The notes below the pieces were generated by a model. That model worked only from the letters and a program-made list of their open reading frames with translations, had not been told where the DNA came from and searched no databases. Below, in pieces: positions 1 through 6,380 of a stretch of DNA of 46,186 nucleotides (positions are counted from its first letter, which is position 1; every line of letters begins with the position of its first letter). This DNA is from Planctomycetota bacterium. Its GTDB lineage: Bacteria; Planctomycetota; MHYJ01; JACPRB01. The stretch covers positions 1 through 46,186 of the forward strand of contig JACQVR010000012.1 in assembly GCA_016209705.1 (NCBI GenBank). Direction: 5' to 3'. The translations under genes and the position numbers were made by a program.

Positions 1-210
1 GACCATCCCCACACGCGTGGGGAAAACTCCTCGCCGTCCTCGGTCGTTCCCACTTTGTGCGGACCATCCCCACACGCGTGGGGAAAACAAATAGGCTCTG
101 CGGGGGAACACGATGGACAACGGACCATCCCCACACGCGTGGGGAAAACGTGATGCGGAAGCCGTTTCCGGCATCCTTGCGCGGACCATCCCCACACGCG
201 TGGGGAAAAC
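1..210 (-). CRISPR. Type I-E CRISPR array (3 full spacers visible, continues past the left edge)
   Basis: Four copies of a 29-bp repeat lie at exact 61-bp spacing: 1-27 (first two bases cut off by the window edge), 60-88, 121-149 and 182-210. They are separated by three 32-bp spacers at 28-59, 89-120 and 150-181. All visible repeat bases are identical. Read on the minus strand, the repeat begins GTTTTCCCC and ends GGTCCG, and CCCCAC/GTGGGG forms a 6-bp stem around GCGT. That is the form Cas6e cuts. The 29/32 geometry and the repeat sequence match subtype I-E, as do the adjacent cas genes. The array runs in the same direction as the cas genes, with the cas2 side as the leader end. No spacer was seen to match another part of the window. 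Confidence 0.98.
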
Positions 211-236
211 TGCAACATCTTGGGCATGCCCATTCA
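211..236 (-). promoter_or_regulatory. Putative very short CRISPR leader with a 12-bp palindrome
   Basis: Only 23 bases separate the cas2 stop codon from the first repeat. That is much shorter than the roughly 60-bp or longer A/T-rich leader known in E. coli type I-E. The gap is not A/T-rich. It holds a perfect palindrome, TGGGCATGCCCA, at 221-232, ten bases from the repeat. The functional leader and promoter probably extend into the 3' end of cas2. The assignment rests on position only. Confidence 0.4.
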
Positions 237-551
237 AGAACGCCCATCCTGTAGTGTTGGTTCCACCTCCTTTTGATCCCATTCCTCGGCGACAAGCCAC
301 AACCCGCAAACCTCAGCCTCCTTACGATCGGTCGGCCCGGTACTCTCGATCCTGTACCCCTGGCAATTGGGATTGCTGCTCACAATCAAAAGGCCGATGT
401 CGGCGGCGTTACGCTTGATGTATTCGATGGTCTTCTCATGCGTTCGCCGGTTGAGCGTCCCAACAAATACGTTGGGGCGCGGCTCGATAAACCATCGCTT
501 CAGCATCCCACGAATCGCATTCGGGGTATCATGCGCGACGATGACCATCAT
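234..551 (-). CDS. cas2: CRISPR-associated endoribonuclease Cas2, type I-E
   Basis: This 105-residue protein is the structural partner of Cas1 in the spacer-integration complex. It begins [20 protein letters not shown] and has the core motifs PNVFVG and [10 protein letters not shown] typical of the CasB/Cas2e branch. It is about ten residues longer than E. coli Cas2, with a charged C-terminal tail ([10 protein letters not shown]) that runs almost to the first CRISPR repeat. Its start overlaps the cas1 stop by four bases, so the two are translationally coupled. The start could be either of the two consecutive Met codons. Confidence 0.95.
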   Translation of the reverse strand: MMVIVAHDTPNAIRGMLKRWFIEPRPNVFVGTLNRRTHEKTIEYIKRNAADIGLLIVSSNPNCQGYRIESTGPTDRKEAEVCGLWLVAEEWDQKEVEPTLQDGRS

Positions 552-1381
552 TGGATCATCTCCTCCAATTCCTTCGGCATCCTCTGCAGCAGCCGCTCCT
601 CCTCGATGCGACGTTTCAGCAACGTGCGCACCAGCTCGCCCTTGTCGTCCGGCTTCTGCTGGATCGCCAGAAAGGCGGAGGGAAAAGACGTGACTTCCTT
701 GTAGAGATCCGCCACATCGTAGATAAAGGGGAGCGTTCCTCCATCATGGATGAATCCCAAGGACGGCAGGTATCCCAACGAGCAACAGACGGCGGCGCAC
801 AAGGCGTAGAAGCTGGCATTGGCGGCCGAGAGCGCACGGTTGATTCCATCGGCGAGATTCCAGTTGGACTTATCGTATTCGCGGCCCTTCCACGTTACCC
901 CGTACTGTTCCCCCAGTTCAGCGTACTTGGCGCGCACGCGCAACCCTTCCATTCCGCGCAATTCGGCGATGGAGTGCCGCTCCACATCCACCCCAGGGAA
1001 GCGGCGGGCGAACATGCGCCGGGCGATTACGGTTCGTTTCTTCTTGTCCGCCCAAAGGGCCGCGTGCATCCTTGGCTTGCTGTTGTCGTGGTTGGGGGTT
1101 ATGCCAAACGAGTAGAACCGCATTCCTTCCTCGCCAATCCAACAGACGGGCGTATTTGAATCGGCGCAGGCCTTCATGGTCGCATGCGTGACGGTGGTGC
1201 CGGGCCCGAGCAGGATGGCGGACAGTGTCGCCACGGGTAATCGGTATACCAATCGGTCCGCGCCGATCCATTTGATGCTGGAGTCATCCACCTCAAGCCG
1301 ACCATGCTCCAGGTAGATGGGCGTCCAGCGATCCTTGGCGGGCGCGAGGGCTTCCAGAGGGGGCTTCTCGAAGATGGGCAT
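548..1381 (-). CDS. cas1: CRISPR-associated integrase Cas1, type I-E
   Basis: This is the integrase that inserts new spacers at the leader end of the array. The 277-residue reading from ATG 1381 aligns end to end with E. coli Cas1. The metal-binding residues are in place: Glu145 in LRGMEGLRVR, His212 in LGFIHDGG, and Asp222/Asp225 in FIYDVADLYKE. An in-frame ATG at 1423 would add 14 residues and overlap cas5e by 16 bases. The shorter start was chosen because family members begin near PLEALAPAKDR. Neither start has a clear Shine-Dalgarno sequence, so coupling to cas5e is likely. The sequence looks intact and catalytically competent. Confidence 0.96.
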   Translation of the reverse strand: MPIFEKPPLEALAPAKDRWTPIYLEHGRLEVDDSSIKWIGADRLVYRLPVATLSAILLGPGTTVTHATMKACADSNTPVCWIGEEGMRFYSFGITPNHDNSKPRMHAALWADKKKRTVIARRMFARRFPGVDVERHSIAELRGMEGLRVRAKYAELGEQYGVTWKGREYDKSNWNLADGINRALSAANASFYALCAAVCCSLGYLPSLGFIHDGGTLPFIYDVADLYKEVTSFPSAFLAIQQKPDDKGELVRTLLKRRIEEERLLQRMPKELEEMIQ

Positions 1382-1407
1382 GACAGCACCAAATAGAGAC
1401 GGGTTCT

Positions 1408-2139
1408 TTATTCGCCAACACATGGACGGGCGTCGATCCGGCGCGGGGCGAACTGCCGCTGGTCCGGGCCGCTGCTCTTCCCGTCGCCGAAACTGACTGG
1501 CTGGTCATTCAGCGTATCCGTGCCGGTGGCAAAACTCTTCGCTTCCCAAACCGTCGCGAAGGACTCCATCGACGCGTCTTCCTGCTGGCCGCAACGACGG
1601 AGCAAGGCACCCCAGGCCGCCGACAGTTCGGCCGCCAAGTCGACAAATATAATTTCAGCCGGGATGCAGTTCTTTCGGCCGAACCAGACACCCCAAACAG
1701 GATCCTGGAACGCCGCCGCGACACGCTCCAGGATCGAGCGCCCGCCGAAAAGAATGACACCGAAGCGCGCGTCGAGAAGATACTGGCGGCGCGTGACCAC
1801 CGGGTCATCACTCAACTTCCCGCTCGCGCGCCGAGTGTTGAGAACCGTGTGAAAGTCCTCCAGGCGTCGTAGAGGTAAGAGCCCGTGCGCCTCACCCCAC
1901 GGATGGGATCGCCGGCGCGGGATGGCAACGCTGACCATTTTGAGTTCCGCCAGCCTCGGCAGCATTTCCCGCTCCGTCTGCGAACCCTTGGCCAGCCCCA
2001 TAGCGGCACAGATCATTCCCGTGACGCCGCTTTTGGTTGGGTACAGTCCCGTCGTGCGGCGCTGGAAGCGGCTGGCAAAGCCCCAGGATTGCATTGGGGC
2101 ATCGAGCAACAACGCTAAGTGGGCAGCCTCATCCGACAT
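1408..2139 (-). CDS. cas5e: Cascade subunit Cas5e (CasD)
   Basis: This 243-residue protein caps the 5' handle of the crRNA in the Cascade complex. Diagnostic sequence includes the N-terminal LLLDAPMQSWGF segment and the glycine-rich PTKSGVTGMICAAMGL, which match CasD. The start ATG 2139 was preferred over a TTG two codons upstream. It has AAGGAG about ten bases before it and overlaps the cas7e stop by 11 bases. The C-terminal tail after about residue 205 is poorly conserved in the family and is not informative. Together with Cas7e it forms the distal half of the split operon. Confidence 0.95.
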   Translation of the reverse strand: MSDEAAHLALLLDAPMQSWGFASRFQRRTTGLYPTKSGVTGMICAAMGLAKGSQTEREMLPRLAELKMVSVAIPRRRSHPWGEAHGLLPLRRLEDFHTVLNTRRASGKLSDDPVVTRRQYLLDARFGVILFGGRSILERVAAAFQDPVWGVWFGRKNCIPAEIIFVDLAAELSAAWGALLRRCGQQEDASMESFATVWEAKSFATGTDTLNDQPVSFGDGKSSGPDQRQFAPRRIDARPCVGE

Positions 2140-3196
2140 AGGCAACGATCTCCTTGCAGAAAGTGTCCAGGTCCTTTTTGGGTATGGAGCCTTCCCATTC
2201 CGGTTTAATGTTCCATGTCTTCTTCATCTGCTCATGGTGTTCCAGGAGCTTGGCCTCAGAGGTGTCCAACATGCCGTTGTTGGAGGACACGGGTTTCTCG
2301 AAGGCGTTGATCAGTTGAAGCGGCTGCCCTGTGTTCTTGACCAGACCAAGGACGTAGCCCGGCCGGGTGTGCGCGTTCATGGAATTCTTGCGCGCCCCAG
2401 GCACCGCCAAGATCGACGCGCGCAGGAACGTTTCGACGACCGTCTTGCGTTCGGAAGCAGGCAGAGCGCCCAGATGGTCCGGGTCGGTCAGCAAACCGAG
2501 ATTGAGGCCGACGTAGCGGTAGTACGAAGCCGACGTGAATTCCAGGGTTCCGGTCATGCCGGCGCCCGCCTCCTCAGCCATTTGCAGGTCATCCACAGCC
2601 GAGAAGAAGTCGATGTCGTTGTCGGCCTTATGCGTGGAAAGCGCATGGCTGAACAGCCCCGCGCCTTCCAGGGTCAGCGAATGGTCGCTGGCAACCATGC
2701 GGCCGAAAATAGCGATATCGGCGGCATCCTTCAGCAGCGCCGTCTTGCACGCTTTGCCTATCGCCTTTTCAAATTCCTTGGGCTTCGGGTCCTTCTTCAC
2801 GATCTCTGCCAGCGCCTGCGCCAAGGCATCCATTTCGGCCGGAGAAAGAAACATCAGGGTTTTGACCTTGAGGGCTCCCCTCTTTTCGGCCGCATCGTCC
2901 AGGGTGGCCAGATGTTCACCCACCTCTTTGGCGATTTCGAGTGACCTGGCTTCCCCGACGCCGCGATCCTTGAGCCGCCTCGCCAATGGCTCGATGATCA
3001 GGCGACTGCGGTCGCCCGCGAATAGATGAGGTGACATCTCTTTCGCCAGCTCCCGGATCGCCCGTTTCAGGCACTGGCTTGAGATGCGGGCCCGCGTCGC
3101 ACCGCCGAAAACGGCGGTTTTCGGCGCGCCGACATCGTCACGATTCAGGCACGAAACGGGGAACGACTGGAGGATGTGCAGCTCGATCAGCTTCAT
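2129..3196 (-). CDS. cas7e: Cascade backbone subunit Cas7e (CasC/Cse4)
   Basis: This 355-residue protein is the six-copy backbone subunit that coats the crRNA spacer. Family sequence is clear at the N-terminus (LHILQSFPVSCLNRDD, then GGATRARISSQCLKRAIR, the RNA-contacting segment). Further family motifs are MTGTLEFTSASYYRYVGLN and MNAHTRPGYVLGLV. Length is normal. An AGGGGA ribosome-binding site precedes the ATG. Upstream lies a gap of about 520 bp occupied by an opposite-strand toxin-antitoxin pair, so cas7e-cas5e-cas1-cas2 either has its own promoter or depends on read-through across the inserted pair. Confidence 0.97.
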   Translation of the reverse strand: MKLIELHILQSFPVSCLNRDDVGAPKTAVFGGATRARISSQCLKRAIRELAKEMSPHLFAGDRSRLIIEPLARRLKDRGVGEARSLEIAKEVGEHLATLDDAAEKRGALKVKTLMFLSPAEMDALAQALAEIVKKDPKPKEFEKAIGKACKTALLKDAADIAIFGRMVASDHSLTLEGAGLFSHALSTHKADNDIDFFSAVDDLQMAEEAGAGMTGTLEFTSASYYRYVGLNLGLLTDPDHLGALPASERKTVVETFLRASILAVPGARKNSMNAHTRPGYVLGLVKNTGQPLQLINAFEKPVSSNNGMLDTSEAKLLEHHEQMKKTWNIKPEWEGSIPKKDLDTFCKEIVAYVG

Positions 3197-3223
3197 AGGA
3201 GTCCCCTATCGAAATGGTATCTT

Positions 3224-3239
3224 GATGCCCTCCGGCATC
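3224..3239. promoter_or_regulatory. Inverted repeat, possible toxin-antitoxin operator
   Basis: GATGCC-CTCC-GGCATC is a perfect 6-bp inverted repeat with a 4-base centre. It lies 17 bases before the antitoxin ATG and 28 bases upstream of the cas7e start on the other strand. Antitoxins of this class often repress their own promoter through such sites, and a site here could also affect cas7e. This is inferred from position and symmetry only. Confidence 0.35.
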
Positions 3240-3256
3240 GCCTGTACGATTTCATC

Positions 3257-3472
3257 ATGAGCAATGTCGAGCGGATCGAAGCCGAGATCGCGAAGCTGTC
3301 CCCCGAAGAGGTCCGGCAGATCGTCCGGTGGCTGATCGAGTACGACGCCGGACTTTGGGGCCAACAGATGGATGAGGATGCGACCGCCGGCTGGCTGGAT
3401 TTCCTGTTCGAGGAGGCCGACGCCGAGCGCAAGACGGGCAGGCTTCGCGACTGGCCTCCCGCGCAGGCATGA
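3257..3472 (+). CDS. Small antitoxin of a type II toxin-antitoxin (addiction module) pair
   Basis: This 71-residue acidic, helical protein begins MSNVERIEAEIAKLSPEEV and contains VRWLIEYDAGLWGQQMDEDA. The pattern KLSPEE...W..E.DA..WD.Q...D is that of the small antitoxins paired with RelE/ParE-like toxins. Antitoxins of this group bind and silence the toxin. The stop overlaps the toxin start as ATGA. It is encoded on the plus strand inside the minus-strand cas operon, between cas6e and cas7e. An in-frame upstream ATG at 3176 lies inside cas7e and was rejected as the start because the family begins at MSNVE. It appears intact, unlike its partner. Confidence 0.75.
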   Translation: MSNVERIEAEIAKLSPEEVRQIVRWLIEYDAGLWGQQMDEDATAGWLDFLFEEADAERKTGRLRDWPPAQA

Positions 3473-3730
3473 AGTCCAGCGCCACCCGTCGTTTCTGGGA
3501 GTACTTCCATCAACTCTCTCCGCCGCCTCGCCACCAAGACCTACAAACTCTGGCTTCGTGATCCGCATCATCCTTCCCTCCACTTCAAGAAACTGAAGGG
3601 AAGCGAAGTGCGGTTCTCCGTGCGGATCGGTCTCCAATACCGCGCGATCGGCCGCAGGGTCGAGGACGGCGTCGAATGGGTATGGATCGGCACGCACGAT
3701 GAGTACGATCACCTCCTACACGGGGGCTGA
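3469..3730 (+). pseudogene. RelE/ParE-family toxin, frameshifted
   Basis: Two frames together give one RelE/ParE-type toxin of about 87 residues. The first frame from ATG 3469 reads MKSSATRRFWEYFHQLSP, the usual start of this family, and stops as LQTLAS. The next frame reads RRLATKTYKLWLRDPHHPSL, then FKKLKGSEVRFSVRIG, then WVWIGTHDEYDHLL to the stop at 3728-3730. The shift falls near 3510-3525. Two or three residues seem to be missing at the junction, which favours a small deletion over a one-base sequencing slip. The 3' end overlaps the convergent cas6e by 15 bases. As it stands, no active toxin should be made. Confidence 0.75.
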
Positions 3731-4351
3731 AACGGGCGCGAGGACCAGCAGTCCGAAGCCGAACGCCTTGGCGGATCCGATGCCGCGCGTGAAGGCGTCG
3801 TGAAACTTGGTCGGATCGGTAACCACGAGGAGCCCTTGATACTCCACGGAGCTATGCAGTCCACGACTTCCCTTCTTCTCGAAATATTCACGGCCGCGCG
3901 GAATGGTCCGGAGGCTGCTCTCTTCGACAACGAATCCGCTTTGTTCTCCCTTGCGGCGTATCCACGCCACCAACTCTTCCCTGCCAGTCAGCGGCTCGCG
4001 GCGGCCGTTTTTTGTAAAACCGCCGCCGGGTTTCTGGACGGCCACCTTCTTTGTCGGGTTGGCGCATAGCTGGAAGCGGTACCGGCTGCGCTGGAAGTAG
4101 CCGGGCGGGATTTGCTTCGGCCCTCGCCAGCTCTCCGGCAGACACCAGTCGGGCCGGCTTGGCGCGGTAGGCGAAACAATCAGAAGTTGGAAGCCGGCAT
4201 CCTTCCGATCAAGCCGGATTAGGAAATCACGCGGACGGCCGTCGCGGTCGGGGAAGCACTGCCACGCCCGCTGATGCCAATCGTAGACGTCCCGGATGCC
4301 CAGCCGGACAACCGAAGCGAAGTCTATTGCAACCTGGGTCAGATAGGTCAT
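3716..4351 (-). CDS. cas6e: CRISPR RNA endonuclease Cas6e (CasE/Cse3)
   Basis: This 211-residue enzyme cuts the pre-crRNA within each repeat and stays bound to the 3' hairpin as part of Cascade. The presumed catalytic histidine is His26 in YDWHQRAW. The C-terminal glycine-rich loop GIGSAKAFGFGLLVLAPV is the family signature. FRLCANPTKK-like sequence (RFQLCANPTKKV, about residues 93-104) marks the conserved RNA-binding strand. It starts four bases inside the cse2 stop. Its position directly after cse2 differs from the standard order, in which cas7e and cas5e come first. Confidence 0.96.
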   Translation of the reverse strand: MTYLTQVAIDFASVVRLGIRDVYDWHQRAWQCFPDRDGRPRDFLIRLDRKDAGFQLLIVSPTAPSRPDWCLPESWRGPKQIPPGYFQRSRYRFQLCANPTKKVAVQKPGGGFTKNGRREPLTGREELVAWIRRKGEQSGFVVEESSLRTIPRGREYFEKKGSRGLHSSVEYQGLLVVTDPTKFHDAFTRGIGSAKAFGFGLLVLAPVSAPV

Positions 4352-4854
4352 GTCGTGTCCTTTTCGACGGCACCCTCTACCGTCTCCTTCACTTCAGGCG
4401 CGCCCCAGAACTCCGCGGCCCACTTGGATTTGACCGAAGTGCTCCAGTACCAGAGGTCAACGAACAGTTGTTTGTAATTTACACGGATGTCTTTCGCCTT
4501 GGCGGTGAGGATGACCGGGCGGATATGCTCGCAGATGTCCTCGCGGTCACACGACAACAAGCGGCGAAAGCGCCCTTCAAAGGTATCGTGGGCACCGCTG
4601 AGTTGGCGACAGGTCGTGCCGAGGTTGCCGACATTGGTCTCATCGGGATGGTAGGCGAACATTCCGGCCACGGTTTCATATCGAGGGTTGTCGATACCCC
4701 CGAAGCGCGCCAGCAGCGGCCAGGCGCGATGTCGCTGGGCGGGGTTGATGGCGCGGCGCAAATCAGCCATCGCGCCCCGGTCGTTCTTTAGCTTGCGTAG
4801 ATAATCCATGAACCGCGATGCCCTCTCGTTAACATCGAATTGTTTTGCGTTCAT
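4348..4854 (-). CDS. cse2: Cascade small subunit Cse2 (CasB)
   Basis: This 168-residue helical protein forms the belly dimer of Cascade and stabilises the displaced strand. Recognisable parts are the N-terminal LRKLKNDRGAMADLRRA and the C-terminal RFRRLLSCDREDICEHIRPV followed by WAAEFWG. The start codon overlaps the cas8e stop by one base (TAATG) and its own stop overlaps the cas6e start by four, so it is translated as part of one unit. Length is normal. The last 15 or so residues are acidic and variable. Confidence 0.94.
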   Translation of the reverse strand: MNAKQFDVNERASRFMDYLRKLKNDRGAMADLRRAINPAQRHRAWPLLARFGGIDNPRYETVAGMFAYHPDETNVGNLGTTCRQLSGAHDTFEGRFRRLLSCDREDICEHIRPVILTAKAKDIRVNYKQLFVDLWYWSTSVKSKWAAEFWGAPEVKETVEGAVEKDTT

Positions 4855-6380
4855 TATTCGGTCTCCATTTCGGGGTTCCGGTCGTCGGGCGCCGCCAGGA
4901 GCGTTTTTCGTCCCAGGGCGTATGCGCGCATCTGCCGGCTTGTCTCATGCGGACAAACACGATCGTAAGCGGCAAGGACCGCCCGCCAGACAGCATGCCC
5001 CCAGACAGTCTTATGCCAAGCCTTGTCCAAACCCAGGAGCGCCGGGTTGGTCGCCACCGTTAGAAGGTCATTGACGTGGTGCTCGATGTCCGTCCAGAAA
5101 TGGAAAGTCGCTCTGCTTTGCACGCGCTGTCGTTGTTCACGCAGCTCGGCACGGTCAAGATTGTCCCCAAGTTCCCGGTGATACGTACTGACAGCCCGGC
5201 GCAGTCGAAACTCCATGTCTCCGGCGTACCTCACGCCCGCTTCGTATGTGCATTGGGTCGGATCCGCAAGCATGGCGGTTGGTAGATGAAAGACTGATTC
5301 CAGGCTATCGAGTAACTTGGCTTGGTCGGCAACCAGGCCCCCCACCCAGAGGTCAAACGGTTGATTACCCGATATGTTCTGAAGCGCGAGCGGTCCGCCA
5401 ATGCTCTCACGGCTGATCGTCTTGACAGTGAGCGAGTGCAATTCGCGCCAGGGCGCTTTATCTAAAGAAGCGCGCAGGATAGCGCGATCCGGCTGACCTT
5501 TGACATTCCGGATAATTACTGTAGACGTCGGTTCTCGCCACGCAGGATAAGGTGGGTACTTCAGGCCGTTGGCGAGAACCAGCGAGGTCGCATCATTGTC
5601 CAGGCGAGCTACGCGTGCAAGCGGGACGAGGCGGCCCAAATACGTCTCAGTGGCATTGCGCAATGCGGCGCCGTTTCCCGCCTTGTCCGGAAACTGTTCC
5701 CACACAGGCCGACCCCAGCGATCGTTTCCATAGACTTGAAGTACCTGCGACCGGCACAGCAGATTCAGGTGGAGCGTCTCCAGAAGATGTCGCCCCCGAA
5801 CGAGGGCATGGAGCATGGCGCCCGCGATACACGGCGCATGATCACTTGAGCCGTTTCCGGCCGTCTCCTTCCCGTTCCACAGCGCCACGCCGATGCGGCC
5901 TCCCGGCGAAAAGCACTGAAAAGCGAGTAAATTCAGGCCGAGTTGAGCGATCGAAAAGCGCCGCACGGCCCCGCCGGCGTTGTCAAAGAGCGTCGTATTG
6001 TTCCCCGTAGCGAGCGCCAAATCGAGCTTGCTGACAGCATTCCCTTCCTCGCCATCCTTCAGCTTCCTCAATTCAGCGACCTGTAGAAATCGTAGCGCGG
6101 TACCGAACAGTTCAAAAGTCGGTTTCCATTTATTCATGTAATCGACAGCGGAAGGGACGATTCGAGACCGACAATCCCTCCAATCGTCGTTGTCGGTCGG
6201 CCCGTCGAGGGCCGCTTGGGCAATGCAGAGGAGCAGCCGCATCAGCGCGACTCGCTCGTGGGGACGCACGGCGAGATCGCGGATTTGATGGCCGCGCGAA
6301 AATATTTCGGTCAGACTCACCGTGCCCGGCTTACCGTCGTCCCACACAATGGGAATCCAGGGGTCAGTCGTAAGATTCAT
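4854..6380 (-). CDS. cas8e: Cascade large subunit Cas8e (CasA/Cse1)
   Basis: This 508-residue protein recognises the PAM and recruits Cas3. The start ATG 6380 gives MNLTTDPWIPIVWDDGKPG, which matches the family N-terminus. The open frame extends 87 codons further upstream, but that part lies inside cas3 and has no family resemblance. The segment FLQVAELRKLKDG and the glycine-rich stretch around FSPGGRIGV correspond to the PAM-sensing region. The start overlaps the cas3 stop by 17 bases. One of few genes here ending in TAA. Confidence 0.95.
   Translation of the reverse strand: MNLTTDPWIPIVWDDGKPGTVSLTEIFSRGHQIRDLAVRPHERVALMRLLLCIAQAALDGPTDNDDWRDCRSRIVPSAVDYMNKWKPTFELFGTALRFLQVAELRKLKDGEEGNAVSKLDLALATGNNTTLFDNAGGAVRRFSIAQLGLNLLAFQCFSPGGRIGVALWNGKETAGNGSSDHAPCIAGAMLHALVRGRHLLETLHLNLLCRSQVLQVYGNDRWGRPVWEQFPDKAGNGAALRNATETYLGRLVPLARVARLDNDATSLVLANGLKYPPYPAWREPTSTVIIRNVKGQPDRAILRASLDKAPWRELHSLTVKTISRESIGGPLALQNISGNQPFDLWVGGLVADQAKLLDSLESVFHLPTAMLADPTQCTYEAGVRYAGDMEFRLRRAVSTYHRELGDNLDRAELREQRQRVQSRATFHFWTDIEHHVNDLLTVATNPALLGLDKAWHKTVWGHAVWRAVLAAYDRVCPHETSRQMRAYALGRKTLLAAPDDRNPEMETE

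Noticed and set aside
240..270. A degenerate fifth CRISPR repeat next to cas2 (CCCATCC match)
   Set aside because: Only about six bases agree and the spacing would be off by three. It also lies in the cas2 coding sequence at the leader end, where repeats are normally exact.
3197..3260. A CreR-like guide RNA with repeat-like ends for the toxin-antitoxin pair
   Set aside because: No sequence resembling the CCCCACGCGTGTGGGG repeat core is found in the gap. The antitoxin is clearly a protein.
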